64,000 nt of DNA from Pasteurella oralis (GCF_002850605.1 NZ_NXGB01000005.1:62001-126000), one strand, 5' to 3'; counted from the stretch's first letter, positions 28,273 through 38,714 are shown. Notes: a model not told the origin generated them from the sequence alone. Translations and numbers: made by a program.

Positions 28273-28557
28273 TTACCTATGCTCTTGAATATTAAAATAA
28301 TTTTGTAAAATACTTACAATCACTTCTGATCGACTAACATTCAACGTTGTCGCCAAATCTTCTAGTTGCTCAACTAAATCCGTATGCAATTTTAGCTCAA
28401 CACGTTTTAATCCACTGGATTTATCGCGTTTTAATTGATTACGTTTGTTGATACGAATTTGTTGTTCACGACTCAGTGGATTTGTTTTAGGGCGTCCAAC
28501 TTTGGGAGTATTAGCAAACAGATCCAATGTAATACAATCTGCGTCTTGTTTTGCCAT
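28273..28557 (-). CDS. ybfE: YbfE-type small DNA-binding (ribbon-helix-helix) protein
   Basis: A 94-residue protein. The N-terminal half is basic (KVGRPKTNPLSREQQIRINKRNQLKRDKSSGLKRVELKLHTD). The C-terminal half (LVEQLEDLATTLNVSRSEVIVSILQNYF) has the ribbon-helix-helix pattern. Its E. coli homologue is annotated as LexA-regulated, but I see no clear CTGT-N8-ACAG box upstream here. Its target is unknown. Confidence 0.88.
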   Translation of the reverse strand: MAKQDADCITLDLFANTPKVGRPKTNPLSREQQIRINKRNQLKRDKSSGLKRVELKLHTDLVEQLEDLATTLNVSRSEVIVSILQNYFNIQEHR

Positions 28558-28673
28558 GCGTCAAATCACTGAAAAATGTGTGGCTAAGTGAGAATGATAA
28601 GCCACAACTGAATTAATGCTGAACTATAACACAATTCATATGGGATTAAAACACGAATTTCAGCGCCAGTTAT

Positions 28674-29462
28674 CTATTTGTTTGATATTAAAAATCTTTC
28701 AATAGCGCGGATCACAAAATTGGGTTTTTCCGCATGAACCCAATGTCCACAACCATTAATGGTAAAAGATGTCGCGTGAGGAAATTGGGCTAAAATTTGA
28801 GTGCTGTTTTCAGGTTGAATGTAATGGGATAATCCACCGCGAATAAATAATGTAGGCACTTCAACATAGCAATTTTGCCAATCCATAAGATGAACATAAT
28901 TGTGTTTTAATGCAGTTAAATTGAAACGGAAAAATTCTGGTGACTGATTATCAAAAGATTTCAACATAAATTGTTGGATAGCTTCTTCTGGAATATGTTC
29001 AGCAAGGACTTTTTTAGCTTCTTGGCGCGTTTGTACTTGGGCAGCCTTAGTGGCAAATAAACCGTTAAACACAGTGTCGTGTTCATTGTTAGCATATTGA
29101 ATGGGAGCAATATCGATCACAATTAACTTTTCAACCAATGCTGGAAAAAGTGCGGTCATTTTCATCGCAGTTTTGCCCCCCATCGAGTGTCCGATTAAAA
29201 TAACCTTATTTAGTTGAAGGTGGTGAATGACTTTAGCTAGATCTTGAGCCATTAGGTCATAGTTCATGTGATTACTATGAAAACTTTGCCCGTGATTACG
29301 TAGATCAACGCGCAGAATGGAATATTGCTCACTAAATGCACGCACAATGATGCCTAAATTGTTCATATCACCAAATAAACCATGAATGAAAACTAACGTT
29401 GGTTGATTAATTGATTGTTTTAATTGATGAAACTGAAAATTCAGTAAATCCTGCTCAGCCAT
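28674..29462 (-). CDS. ybfF: Alpha/beta-hydrolase esterase YbfF
   Basis: A 262-residue hydrolase from the ATG at 29462. The oxyanion region is FIHGLFGDMNN, the nucleophile elbow is LIGHSMGGK (Ser near residue 89), and the catalytic histidine is in GCGHWVHAEKP. Acyl-CoA and short-ester activities are known for the E. coli enzyme. The frame continues upstream to 29534, but those residues are absent from the family and would overlap the seqA promoter. It is divergent from seqA, as in E. coli. Confidence 0.92.
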   Translation of the reverse strand: MAEQDLLNFQFHQLKQSINQPTLVFIHGLFGDMNNLGIIVRAFSEQYSILRVDLRNHGQSFHSNHMNYDLMAQDLAKVIHHLQLNKVILIGHSMGGKTAMKMTALFPALVEKLIVIDIAPIQYANNEHDTVFNGLFATKAAQVQTRQEAKKVLAEHIPEEAIQQFMLKSFDNQSPEFFRFNLTALKHNYVHLMDWQNCYVEVPTLFIRGGLSHYIQPENSTQILAQFPHATSFTINGCGHWVHAEKPNFVIRAIERFLISNK

Positions 29463-29550
29463 AATTTGTATAGATTGTATATAGAGTATTTGTAAATAAA
29501 TCGTTATAATGTGGCAAAATCTGAAAGAGATCAAGCAAGTGGAGGAAAAA

Positions 29551-30165
29551 ATGAAAATTATTGAAGTTGATGAAGAGCTTTATCAATATATTGCGAGTCA
29601 AACGCAGTCTATTGGCGAAAGTGCGTCTGATATTTTGCGCCGTTTGCTTAATTTTTCTAATAAAAATATGCCAAAAGCTGAAACTGTTGTACAGCAAGAT
29701 GTGGCGAAAGAGGTGAGTTTTACAGCAGAAGTGAAACAAGTAGTTCCACAATCTGAAGTAGATGAACCTAAGGTGTTGCCGAAAAAACAATCAGATGAGT
29801 CAATTCAGCAAGTCACGGCGAAAGTTCGCAGTTTATTAAATTCTGCTGATTTTCAGCAAGAAACAAAGGCGGTGGTACGCTTCTTAGACATTTTGAGAGT
29901 GCTTTATCGAACTAACCCAGAAAGCTTTGCTCAGGCGACAGAATCCTTACAGGGTCGAACGCGAGTTTATTTTGCTCGAGATGAAGGGACCTTGTTGATG
30001 GCAGGTAATCATACTAAGCCGAAACAAATTCCTGATACACCTTACTGGGTGATCACTAATACTAATAGTGGGCGTAAAATGTTGATGTTGGAAGGTGCAA
30101 TGCAATCTATGCATTTACCAACAGATCTCATCGAAGAAGTTAGAACTTATTTTGTCGCAAATTAA
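29551..30165 (+). CDS. seqA: Negative modulator of replication initiation SeqA
   Basis: A 204-residue protein that binds hemimethylated GATC sites and sequesters the origin after initiation. The N-terminal oligomerisation motif MKIIEVDEELYQYIASQTQSIGESASDILRRLL and the C-terminal DNA-binding domain (RVYFARDEGTLLMAGNHTKPKQIPDTPYWVITNTNSGRK) are present. A long variable linker lies between them. I chose ATG 29551 because GGAGG lies seven bases upstream and the family starts there. It is followed two bases later by menE. Confidence 0.95.
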   Translation: MKIIEVDEELYQYIASQTQSIGESASDILRRLLNFSNKNMPKAETVVQQDVAKEVSFTAEVKQVVPQSEVDEPKVLPKKQSDESIQQVTAKVRSLLNSADFQQETKAVVRFLDILRVLYRTNPESFAQATESLQGRTRVYFARDEGTLLMAGNHTKPKQIPDTPYWVITNTNSGRKMLMLEGAMQSMHLPTDLIEEVRTYFVAN

Positions 30166-30167
30166 TA

Positions 30168-31574
30168 ATGTTTCCTTGGCAACAATTTGCACGTAATCCT
30201 GATACGATGAACCAAATCGCCTTGCGAGATTCGCAAGGCGAGGTTTTTACATGGCAACAACTTAATGATGCGATTCAACAATATGTTGCTATTTTACAAG
30301 CACAAGGCGTAATGCAGCAAACTGGCGTTGCTTTATGTGGTAAAAATGAACTGAAGTTGCTCTTGCTTTACCTTGCGGTGATTCAATTAGGTGCCAGAGT
30401 GTTACCGCTTAATCCCGCCTTTCCAAGCGAAAAAATTCAACAAATTTGTACCGATACTGATATTACCTTTTATTATTCTGCCTCATCATTATCCTTAATA
30501 GGGTGTCAGCCAATCAGCTTGGCAATTACAGTAAAGTTGAAGGAAAATCAGTTAAAAGAGCGGTCTATTTTGCAAAAGTTTTTACTACCTGCGACGATGA
30601 CCTTGACTTCTGGCTCAACAGGTAGAGCAAAAGTCGTGGTACATCATGTCCAAGCGCACCTTGATAATGCCGTAGGCGTATGCCAGCTGATGCAATTTAG
30701 TGCACAGGATAGTTGGTTACTTTCTTTACCACTTTATCATGTTTCTGGGCAAGGTATCATTTGGCGTTGGTTATTCATGGGGGCAAGATTAGATTTTCCA
30801 CAAGCTGATTTTTATGCTTCGGTTTGTGAAGCCTCTCATGTTTCCTTAGTGCCAACCCAATTACAACGTTTACTCGCATATTGGCAACAATCCCCAGCGC
30901 ATCAGTTTACAACTCGGCATATTTTATTAGGTGGTGCGCATATTCCAGCGGAGTTAACACGGCAATTAGCAAGTTGGGGAGTTCGCGGTTATTCTGGTTA
31001 TGGTATGACAGAAATGGCATCGACAGTATTCGCTAAATTAAGTGATGAAAAAAATGGCGTAGGTCAACCTTTATTAAATCGTGAATACCAGTTGGTGAAT
31101 GGTGAAATTTGGTTGAAAGGTGCGGGGCTTGCAATAGGTTGCTGGCAATCGGGAGATATTATTCCGTTAACTAATCAACAAGGCTGGCTACAAACAAAAG
31201 ATAAAGGAATATGGCTTGATAATGAGTTGGTAATTTTAGGGCGAGTTGATAATATGTTCATTTCTGGGGGAGAAAATATTCAACCAGAAGAAATAGAGTG
31301 TGTGATTCAAAATTGGCGATATGTTAAGCAAGTCTTTGTTTTACCGAAAACAGATCTTGAATTTGGTCAACGCCCCGTTGCTTTTATTGAATTTTCACAG
31401 CCTTTTTCAGCGCTATTAGTGACTGAGTTACAGGCTTGGTTGGCAGATAAATTAGAAAAATTTAAACAACCAGTGCAGTATTTTGCACTGGATATACAAA
31501 AGTTGCAGCAGGGTGCAATTAAAATTTCTCGGGCAAGATTAAAAGTAGAATTACAAAATTTACTAGGAAAGTAA
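30168..31574 (+). CDS. menE: o-Succinylbenzoate-CoA ligase MenE
   Basis: A 468-residue ANL-superfamily ligase of menaquinone synthesis, activating o-succinylbenzoate with CoA. The P-loop TMTLTSGSTGRAKVVVHH, the GYSGYGMTEMAST adenylate motif (A5) and the hinge LGRVDNMFISGGENIQPEEIE (A8) are all intact. The C-terminal Lys motif is in GAIKISRARLK. It sits between seqA and mscK, as in H. influenzae. Other men genes are outside the window. Confidence 0.93.
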   Translation: MFPWQQFARNPDTMNQIALRDSQGEVFTWQQLNDAIQQYVAILQAQGVMQQTGVALCGKNELKLLLLYLAVIQLGARVLPLNPAFPSEKIQQICTDTDITFYYSASSLSLIGCQPISLAITVKLKENQLKERSILQKFLLPATMTLTSGSTGRAKVVVHHVQAHLDNAVGVCQLMQFSAQDSWLLSLPLYHVSGQGIIWRWLFMGARLDFPQADFYASVCEASHVSLVPTQLQRLLAYWQQSPAHQFTTRHILLGGAHIPAELTRQLASWGVRGYSGYGMTEMASTVFAKLSDEKNGVGQPLLNREYQLVNGEIWLKGAGLAIGCWQSGDIIPLTNQQGWLQTKDKGIWLDNELVILGRVDNMFISGGENIQPEEIECVIQNWRYVKQVFVLPKTDLEFGQRPVAFIEFSQPFSALLVTELQAWLADKLEKFKQPVQYFALDIQKLQQGAIKISRARLKVELQNLLGK

Positions 31575-31577
31575 CCA

Positions 31578-34500
31578 ATGAAAAAGATGAAGTTATTCGC
31601 AAAGTTATGTTTGGGATTGAGCTTATGTTTTATGTTCAATGCTGCTTCATTTGCACAAGTTCCTACAGAAAGTGATGTGCAAGCACAATTGAAAATTGCT
31701 AAAGGCACAGATCAAAATGATCCTAATAATAAAATTGTAGTACAGAATTTAGAGGAAGTTTTAACCTTACTCAGTAAAATTGAGAAGCAAAAAACGGATA
31801 CAAAGGCATTACAAGCGCGTATTGATAGCGCAGCAGAACAGACATTAAAAACACAAGAACATTTAGCTAAACTAAAGAATAAATCAGTTTCTTCAGCAGA
31901 AGAATTAGAAAAATTGTCGTTAGCGGATTTACAGGCACAGTTACTGACTACACAACAAAATTTACAGCAAGTACAAGCAAGTACAACTAGTTTAAATACA
32001 GAGTTAGTGACTTTACGTACTGCACCAGAGCGTGCACAAGTGACATTAAATACCAATTTAACGCGTGTTCAAGAAATTAATAAATTGCTTGCTAATCCTG
32101 ATACTTTGCCGAGTGGACAACTTAAACTTGAAACAGAGCTTGAGTTATTAGAGCTGCAGAATGTATTTAATAAGTTGTTATTGCAGGGTAATAATGTATT
32201 GACCACATTATATACAGTTCAACTTGAAGACAAAAATGTCGAGCAAAGCCAATTACAAGAGCAAGCAAAAGCATTGCAAGATGCAATTAATCAAAAATAT
32301 TTGAAAGAGTCGCAACAACAAGTCGAACAACTAACTAAATCTCAGCAAGATAATAAAGGTACATTACATCCTGAAATTGCTCATCAATTAGAAATGAATG
32401 TGAAGCTGAGTCAAGAGCTGGTACAACAAACTACCGAAATGAATAGTTTGTCGCAAGATAACTTACGGATTAAAAATGTACTCAATAATTTACAGCAGAC
32501 TCAGCGTAACATTGAAGACCAAATTAGTGCTTTGCAAGGCACATTAATACTTTCACGTATCATTAATAAACAAAAAGAATTGTTACCACAAGATGAAATG
32601 ATCAGCGGTCTTGCTAAACGTATTACAGATTTGCGTGTGAAAATTTTTGATCTGACAGAAGCACGCGATAATTTATACGACACTCAACGTTATATTAACC
32701 AGCTTGAGAAAAAAGCACAGGCAACTTTTACAGCAGAAGAAAAAAGCAATCTTGATTCTATTTTACAAGAGCGTCGTAAATTACTCTCAGATATTATTAG
32801 TTCATTAAATAATCAATTAAATTTAGTCATTAATATTGAGCTTAATCAAAAGCAAGTTGCTTCAATTAGTGATCAGTTACAAAGTAAATTACAACAACAA
32901 AGTTTCTGGGTGAAAAGTAACGCGCCTATGGATTTGGATTGGGTTAAGCACTTTTTACCTGCGTTTCAAATTGAAGCAAAAGAAATTATTAAACAGATTA
33001 ATTTTTCCAACTGGCGTGAGGATTTACTTCCTGCTAGCTTATTAATTACGCTTTTATTAGTATTAAGTACATTTATTCAGCTACAAAAGGCAAAAATTAA
33101 ACAACGTTTAACTCATATTAATCAGCAAATTAACACCTTGAATTCAGATAGCCAGTGGCACACGCCTGAGGCATTGTTTTGGACATTCGTATTATGTTTG
33201 CCGAGTACATTGTTATTTTTGGCATTTTTAGTATTAATGGTTTATATCTGTTTTGAAGAACCATTAAGTGTCGCAAGTTGGGTCATGAGTATGGGAGGCT
33301 ATTGGTGCTTCTTTGCTTTTATGTTATCGCTATTACGCCCAAATGGTATTGCATATCGTCATTTTAATATGCCAAAAGAAAGTGTAGAGATGTTTTATCG
33401 TGTGTTTAGTCGTTCAGTATGGATATCTGCGCTCTGGATTAATGCTTCTATCTTTACGCATTTAGAAACGGGTATTACGAATGATGTGATTGGGCAAGTA
33501 ATGACAATTTCAGTATTGTTTATTTCTTTGTTGATCATTGGACCTCGTATTCAACATGCGGTGAAATCCTATGAACATTCCTCAGAAGATAGAACAAGAT
33601 CGATTCATACGATTTTAAAAATTGGGCGCTTTTTCTTAGTTGGTGCCCCAATTATCTTAATTGCCTTAGTGGTTATGGGCTATTACTATACCGCACTTAA
33701 TTTAATGGAACATTTAATGTCCTCTTATTTTGTGGTAGTGATTTGGTTAGTATTGAAAAATGTGGTACATCGCGGACTGACTGTATCTTCTCGTCGCTTA
33801 TCTTATAATCGCATGAAGGAAAAGTATGAACAACAAAAGGCATTAACGCGCGTAGAAACGGAAGAAGAACTGAGTATTGGTATTGACTTGCAACAAAATG
33901 AAAGCTTAGGTATTGCACAAGTAAAAGATCAAGTATTACGTGTGACAGACTTATTATTAACAGTGATTTTACTAGGTATGTTGTATTGGGTCTGGGCTGA
34001 TTTAGTGACAGTAGCTTATTATTTACAAGGCGTCACTTTATGGCAACAAAGTGTCACTACAGCAGCAGGTACAGTGATGGAATCGATTACGTTATTGAAT
34101 CTGTTACTTGCTGTGGTCGTTTTAATTGCGATGTATGCATTAGTGCGTAATATTGGCGGTTTGTTAGAGGTCTTAGTATTCTCTCGTATTAGTTTCTCAC
34201 AGGGTACGCCTTATACGATTACGACATTAGCCACTTACTTTATTATTGCTATTGGTGCAGGATTGGCTTTTTCGACTTTAGGGATGTCTTGGTCTAAATT
34301 ACAGTGGTTATTTGCTGCACTTTCAGTTGGTTTAGGTTTTGGTTTACAAGAAATATTCGCTAACTTTGTTTCTGGTTTGATCATTTTATTTGAACGTCCG
34401 GTACGTATTGGCGATGTGATTACAATTGGTGAGTATTCAGGTACTGTTTCAAAGATTCGGATTCGTTCAACCACTTTAATTGATTTTGATCGTAAAGAAG

Positions 34501-34913
34501 TGATTGTGCCAAATAAAGCCTTTGTGACAGAACGTTTAGTCAACTGGGCATTAAATGATGCAATTACACGTGTTGTCATTAAGATTGGAGTGGCGTATGG
34601 CTCTGATCTTGAATTAACTAAACGCTTATTACTACAAGCGGCAAGTGATTGCGAGCGAGTATTAAAAGAGCCTGAACCAGTTGTCTATTTTTTAACTTTC
34701 GGTGCGAGCACATTAGATCATGAATTACGTTTATATGTAGGTAAATTAGCGGATAGGAACCCAACTGTTGATTTCTTAAACCGTCGCATTGATGAGTTAT
34801 TTGCCCAAAATAATATTGAAATTGCTTTCAATCAGTTAGATGTATTTATTAAAAATACCAATACAAATGACGAAATCAAAGTCAGCAATGAAAACACATT
34901 AATCAAAAGCTAA
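31578..34913 (+). CDS. mscK: Mechanosensitive channel MscK/KefA family
   Basis: A 1111-residue large mechanosensitive channel. A signal-like segment (MKKMKLFAKLCLGLSLCFMFNAASFA) leads to a long periplasmic coiled-coil region (about residues 30-480, Gln/Leu-rich). About eleven membrane helices follow. The C-terminal MscS domain contains LGMSWSKLQWLFAALSVGLGFGLQEIFANFVSGLIILFERPVRIGD, with the pore-lining Gly/Ala helix. It is three bases from menE and eight from aroC, so it is inside one transcript. It releases solutes on hypo-osmotic shock. Confidence 0.93.
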   Translation: MKKMKLFAKLCLGLSLCFMFNAASFAQVPTESDVQAQLKIAKGTDQNDPNNKIVVQNLEEVLTLLSKIEKQKTDTKALQARIDSAAEQTLKTQEHLAKLKNKSVSSAEELEKLSLADLQAQLLTTQQNLQQVQASTTSLNTELVTLRTAPERAQVTLNTNLTRVQEINKLLANPDTLPSGQLKLETELELLELQNVFNKLLLQGNNVLTTLYTVQLEDKNVEQSQLQEQAKALQDAINQKYLKESQQQVEQLTKSQQDNKGTLHPEIAHQLEMNVKLSQELVQQTTEMNSLSQDNLRIKNVLNNLQQTQRNIEDQISALQGTLILSRIINKQKELLPQDEMISGLAKRITDLRVKIFDLTEARDNLYDTQRYINQLEKKAQATFTAEEKSNLDSILQERRKLLSDIISSLNNQLNLVINIELNQKQVASISDQLQSKLQQQSFWVKSNAPMDLDWVKHFLPAFQIEAKEIIKQINFSNWREDLLPASLLITLLLVLSTFIQLQKAKIKQRLTHINQQINTLNSDSQWHTPEALFWTFVLCLPSTLLFLAFLVLMVYICFEEPLSVASWVMSMGGYWCFFAFMLSLLRPNGIAYRHFNMPKESVEMFYRVFSRSVWISALWINASIFTHLETGITNDVIGQVMTISVLFISLLIIGPRIQHAVKSYEHSSEDRTRSIHTILKIGRFFLVGAPIILIALVVMGYYYTALNLMEHLMSSYFVVVIWLVLKNVVHRGLTVSSRRLSYNRMKEKYEQQKALTRVETEEELSIGIDLQQNESLGIAQVKDQVLRVTDLLLTVILLGMLYWVWADLVTVAYYLQGVTLWQQSVTTAAGTVMESITLLNLLLAVVVLIAMYALVRNIGGLLEVLVFSRISFSQGTPYTITTLATYFIIAIGAGLAFSTLGMSWSKLQWLFAALSVGLGFGLQEIFANFVSGLIILFERPVRIGDVITIGEYSGTVSKIRIRSTTLIDFDRKEVIVPNKAFVTERLVNWALNDAITRVVIKIGVAYGSDLELTKRLLLQAASDCERVLKEPEPVVYFLTFGASTLDHELRLYVGKLADRNPTVDFLNRRIDELFAQNNIEIAFNQLDVFIKNTNTNDEIKVSNENTLIKS

Positions 34914-34924
34914 GGATATGAATG

Positions 34925-35998
34925 ATGGCAGGAAATAGCATTGGACAACTTTTTCGTGTGACAACATTTGGTGAGTCGCATGGGGTGGCTTTAGGTTGCA
35001 TTGTTGATGGCGTTCCGCCAGGACTCAGTCTATCAGAAGCAGATATTCAACCTGATTTAGATCGCCGCAAGCCCGGTACTTCTCGTTATACAACACCACG
35101 TCGTGAAGATGATGAGGTACAAATTTTATCTGGTGTGTTTGAAGGAAAAACGACAGGTACCAGTATTGGTATGATCATTAAAAATGCCGATCAACGTTCG
35201 CAAGATTATGGTGAGATTAAAGATCGTTTTCGCCCTGGTCATGCTGATTTTACTTATCAGCAAAAATATGGAATTCGTGATTATCGTGGTGGTGGACGTT
35301 CTTCTGCGCGTGAAACTGCAATGCGTGTAGCGGCAGGAGCAATTGCTAAAAAATATTTACGTGAACAGTTTGGTATTGAAGTACGCGGTTTTTTATCGCA
35401 AATTGGTGAAGTGAAGATTGCACCGCAAGTGATTGAAGAAATTAATTGGCAGCAAGTCAATAGCAATCCTTTCTTTTGCCCAGATCAACGTGCAGTAGAA
35501 AAATTTGATGAATTGATTCGTCAGTTAAAAAAAGAAGGAGATTCGATTGGTGCAAAGCTCACTGTCGTGGCAGAACATGTCCCTATTGGTTTAGGTGAGC
35601 CTGTATTTGATCGTTTAGATGCAGAACTTGCTCATGCATTGATGGGGATTAATGCGGTAAAAGCAGTAGAAATTGGTGATGGTTTTGAAGTAGTTACCCA
35701 ACGCGGTTCTCAACATCGTGATGAAATGACACCAGAAGGCTTTTTATCCAATCATGCAGGTGGAATTTTAGGTGGCATTAGTTCTGGGCAGCCGATTATT
35801 GCGACTATCGCGTTAAAACCTACTTCAAGCATCACTATTCCAGGGCGCTCAGTGGATGTAGATAATCAGCCTGTTAAAGTGATAACGAAGGGGCGTCATG
35901 ATCCTTGTGTGGGAATTCGCGCAGTACCTATTGCAGAAGCAATGGTGGCGATTGTATTACTTGATCATTTATTAAGACATAAAGCGCAAAATCGTTAG
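34925..35998 (+). CDS. aroC: Chorismate synthase
   Basis: A 357-residue FMN-dependent enzyme making chorismate from EPSP, the last step of the shikimate pathway. All three family signatures are present: [38 protein letters not shown], and [29 protein letters not shown] at the C-terminus. Two adjacent ATG codons (34922, 34925) are possible; the family starts MAGN, so I use 34925. The ribosome-binding site AAGGA is nine bases upstream. Confidence 0.97.
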   Translation: MAGNSIGQLFRVTTFGESHGVALGCIVDGVPPGLSLSEADIQPDLDRRKPGTSRYTTPRREDDEVQILSGVFEGKTTGTSIGMIIKNADQRSQDYGEIKDRFRPGHADFTYQQKYGIRDYRGGGRSSARETAMRVAAGAIAKKYLREQFGIEVRGFLSQIGEVKIAPQVIEEINWQQVNSNPFFCPDQRAVEKFDELIRQLKKEGDSIGAKLTVVAEHVPIGLGEPVFDRLDAELAHALMGINAVKAVEIGDGFEVVTQRGSQHRDEMTPEGFLSNHAGGILGGISSGQPIIATIALKPTSSITIPGRSVDVDNQPVKVITKGRHDPCVGIRAVPIAEAMVAIVLLDHLLRHKAQNR

Positions 35999-36066
35999 TC
36001 ATTTATTCGGTTGGGTGTAAAGGCAAAATCAATTAGTTAGATAGGTGTGTGACACCAAGAGGATGT

Positions 36067-36924
36067 ATGAGAGGATTAGCTAAAACTGCAATAATATTGA
36101 CCGCACTTTTCTCGCTTTTTAGTGTTGCCCCCTATGCTTCGCCGCAAGAATGGCAAAAAATTAAGCGTCCAATTCCCGGTAAGCCAGAACCAATTGGTAG
36201 CTATTCTAACGGCTGCATTATTGGCGCAAAAGCGTTGCCATATAAAGGCGATGGTTATCAAGTCATTCGTCAAAATCGTAATCGCTACTATGGTCATCCA
36301 GATATGATCGAATATTTACAGCGTTTAGGCAAAAAAGCTAAAGCAGCGGGGTTACCGACAATGTTAATTGGTGATATTGCAATGCCCGGTGGTGGACGTT
36401 TTCTAACAGGTCATGCTAGCCATCAAATGGGATTAGATGCAGATATTTGGTTGCGGATGGGCGCTATGTCTGATAAAGATGCACTGAATTCCGATGGCAA
36501 AGGCTTATTAGTCGTAGATAGAAAAGCACAACGCGTTGATGAAAAAGTCTGGAAGCATCATCATACCACGTTAATTAAATTGGCTGCGCAAGATCCTAAC
36601 GTGACACGGATTTTTGTTAATCCCGCGATTAAATTAAAGCTTTGTCAAACAGCTGGTCATGATCGTGCATGGTTGCATAAAGTACGTCCTTGGTTTGGTC
36701 ATGATTCACATTTCCATGTGCGTTTAACTTGCCCTAAAGGTGCGAATTATTGTGAAAATCAAGCACCTGTTCCTGCTGGTGATGGTTGTGGTGCAGAATT
36801 ATATTCTTGGTTTGAACCTGCTAAGCCCTCTAAGACACCAAGCGAGCCGAAAACCATACCGCAAGCACCTCCACTATGCCAACAAGTGCTTAATGCGCCA
36901 AATCGTAGCGAATGGTTGGAATAG
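36067..36924 (+). CDS. mepA: Penicillin-insensitive murein endopeptidase MepA
   Basis: A periplasmic zinc LAS-family D,D- and L,D-endopeptidase of peptidoglycan. The signal peptide starts MRGLAKTAIILTALFSLFSVAPYAS. The zinc motif HASHQMGLDADIW (His and Asp) and GHDSHFHVRLTCP (HxH) are intact, as are the cysteines of the C-terminus (CENQ, CGAEL, CQQ). I use ATG 36067 (AGAGGA close upstream) rather than the in-frame GTG at 36049, because it gives a clean signal peptide. An uptake word (36100-36108) lies in the signal-peptide codons. Confidence 0.93.
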   Translation: MRGLAKTAIILTALFSLFSVAPYASPQEWQKIKRPIPGKPEPIGSYSNGCIIGAKALPYKGDGYQVIRQNRNRYYGHPDMIEYLQRLGKKAKAAGLPTMLIGDIAMPGGGRFLTGHASHQMGLDADIWLRMGAMSDKDALNSDGKGLLVVDRKAQRVDEKVWKHHHTTLIKLAAQDPNVTRIFVNPAIKLKLCQTAGHDRAWLHKVRPWFGHDSHFHVRLTCPKGANYCENQAPVPAGDGCGAELYSWFEPAKPSKTPSEPKTIPQAPPLCQQVLNAPNRSEWLE

Positions 36925-36932
36925 GAATATTA

Positions 36933-37697
36933 ATGGAATTTAGCCTTGAAATTATCACCTTATTATTCCTTGTGGCGTTTGTGGCGGGATTTATTGATGC
37001 CATTGCTGGTGGCGGTGGATTGATTACTATACCTGCATTACTCATGACGGGTGTACCACCAGCTTTAGCTTTAGGTACAAATAAGTTACAGGCTTGTGGT
37101 GGTTCATTTTCGGCAAGTCTCTATTTTTTGCGTCAAAGAGCGGTCAATTTATCCGAAGTTTGGTTAATTTTATTAATGACCTTTATTGGGGCGTCTTTAG
37201 GTACCATTCTGATTCAATTAGTCGATAGTACAATGATTAAGAAAGCGTTGCCTTTTTTAATCTTAGCTATCGGTTTTTATTTTCTATTAACGCCAAAATT
37301 AGGTGATGAAGACAGCCAAAAGCGCATTTCTTATAATATGTTTGCTTTCAGTGCTGGGGTTGGTATTGGTTTTTATGATGGTTTTTTTGGACCAGGCACA
37401 GGATCTTTACTGAGTTTGGCCTTTGTAATGTTGCTTGGATTTAATCTCACTAAAGCAACTGCGCATGCTAAAGTTTTGAATTTTACTTCGAACTTAGCCT
37501 CATTGATTTTCTTTTTTATTGGCGGACAAATTATATGGTCTGTGGGGTTAGCGATGATGGTTGGGCAGTTTATTGGCGCGAATTTAGGTGCAAAAATGGT
37601 GTTAACGAAAGGAAAAGCACTCATTCGACCAATGGTAGTGATGATGTCATTTATTATGACTATCAAGATGGCATATGATCAAGGTTGGTTTAGCTAA
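36933..37697 (+). CDS. TSUP/TauE-family membrane transporter
   Basis: A 254-residue permease (DUF81/TauE-SafE family) with about seven to eight membrane segments. The repeated family motif appears as FIDAIAGGGGLITIPALLMTGVPPALALGTNKLQ and, in the second half, as GFYDGFFGPGTGSLLSLAFV with NFTSNLASL. Family members export sulfite, sulfoacetate or other organosulfur anions; the substrate here is unknown. It lies between mepA and lpxM as in H. influenzae. The start ATG 36933 follows AGGAATATTA; the frame overlaps the end of mepA if read from an upstream codon. Confidence 0.88.
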   Translation: MEFSLEIITLLFLVAFVAGFIDAIAGGGGLITIPALLMTGVPPALALGTNKLQACGGSFSASLYFLRQRAVNLSEVWLILLMTFIGASLGTILIQLVDSTMIKKALPFLILAIGFYFLLTPKLGDEDSQKRISYNMFAFSAGVGIGFYDGFFGPGTGSLLSLAFVMLLGFNLTKATAHAKVLNFTSNLASLIFFFIGGQIIWSVGLAMMVGQFIGANLGAKMVLTKGKALIRPMVVMMSFIMTIKMAYDQGWFS

Positions 37698-37709
37698 ACA
37701 GGAATAAGC

Positions 37710-38660
37710 ATGTCAGAAGAAGATATTCGTTTAACGGCACGAGTAGGTTATGAACCTCATTTTTCATGGTCTTATTTATTACCAAAATATTGGTTAATTT
37801 GGTTGGGTATTTTAGGTTTACTCTTGCTTGCTTTTGTGCCTTTTCGTTTACGTGATTGGTTGGCGCGTAAAATCGGCATTATTGTCGCACGTAAAGCTAA
37901 AAAACAATATCATCGTGCTAAGGTAAACTTACAATATTGTTTTCCTCATTGGTGTGCTGAAAAGCGAGCACATGTGATTGAGGAAATGTTTGTTACTGTC
38001 ACGCAAGTGATGTTAGGTATTGGTGAAGTGGTGATTCGTTCTAAACAGCATTTGCAAAAGCGTAGCCAATTTATTGGATTAGAGCATATTCAGCAAGCGC
38101 GAGCACAAGGAAAAAATATTATTTTATTAGTACCTCATGCATGGGCAATTGATGCATCAGGGCTGATTTTGCACGCACAGGGTATGCCAATGACTTCCAT
38201 GTATAATCCACACCGTAATCCTTTAGTTGACTGGTTGTGGACCTTAGCTCGTCAACGTTTTGGCGGTAAGATGCATGCTCGTCAAAACGGGATAAAACCC
38301 TTTTTAAGTCATGTGAAAAAAGGTGAAATAGGGTATTATTTACCTGATGAGGATTATGGTTCTGAGCTGAGTGTGTTTGTGGATTTTTTTGCTACTTATA
38401 AAGCGACACTGCCAGGTATTAATAAAATGGCACGTTTGACAAAAGCAGTAGTGATTCCGATGTTCCCACGTTATAACGCTGTATCAGGTAAATATGAAAT
38501 AGAAATTCATCCTGCAATGGAATTAACCGATGAACCTGAACAGGCAGCACGTGCGATGAATCAAGAAATTGAGAGTTTTGTTACACCAACACCAGAACAG
38601 TATGTATGGATTTTACGCTTATTAAAAACGCGTAAAGATGGTGCTGATATTTATCATTAA
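37710..38660 (+). CDS. lpxM: Lipid A late acyltransferase LpxM/MsbB-like
   Basis: A 316-residue inner-membrane acyltransferase that adds the secondary acyl chain (myristoyl) to the lipid A precursor. One N-terminal membrane anchor (PKYWLIWLGILGLLLLAFVPF) is followed by the catalytic HAWAID (His-x4-Asp, near residues 143-148), the GYYLPDEDYG segment and FATYKATLPG. Gene position (after mepA and the TSUP permease) matches the H. influenzae msbB locus. Confidence 0.93.
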   Translation: MSEEDIRLTARVGYEPHFSWSYLLPKYWLIWLGILGLLLLAFVPFRLRDWLARKIGIIVARKAKKQYHRAKVNLQYCFPHWCAEKRAHVIEEMFVTVTQVMLGIGEVVIRSKQHLQKRSQFIGLEHIQQARAQGKNIILLVPHAWAIDASGLILHAQGMPMTSMYNPHRNPLVDWLWTLARQRFGGKMHARQNGIKPFLSHVKKGEIGYYLPDEDYGSELSVFVDFFATYKATLPGINKMARLTKAVVIPMFPRYNAVSGKYEIEIHPAMELTDEPEQAARAMNQEIESFVTPTPEQYVWILRLLKTRKDGADIYH

Positions 38661-38675
38661 TTAATTCAATTCGAT

Positions 38676-38714
38676 GACCATACTTATTCTATAAAAATAA
38701 GTGTGGTCTTTTTT
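38676..38714 (+). terminator. Terminator after lpxM
   Basis: Stem GACCATACTTATT / AATAAGTGTGGTC with one G-U pair and a seven-base loop, followed by TTTTTT, 16 bases after the lpxM stop. The remaining 216 bases to apt are AT-rich with one uptake word (38909-38917). Confidence 0.88.

Noticed and set aside
36049-36066. GTG start of mepA at 36049
   Set aside because: The downstream ATG 36067 gives a clean signal peptide and a nearby AGAGGA, so the earlier GTG is less likely.
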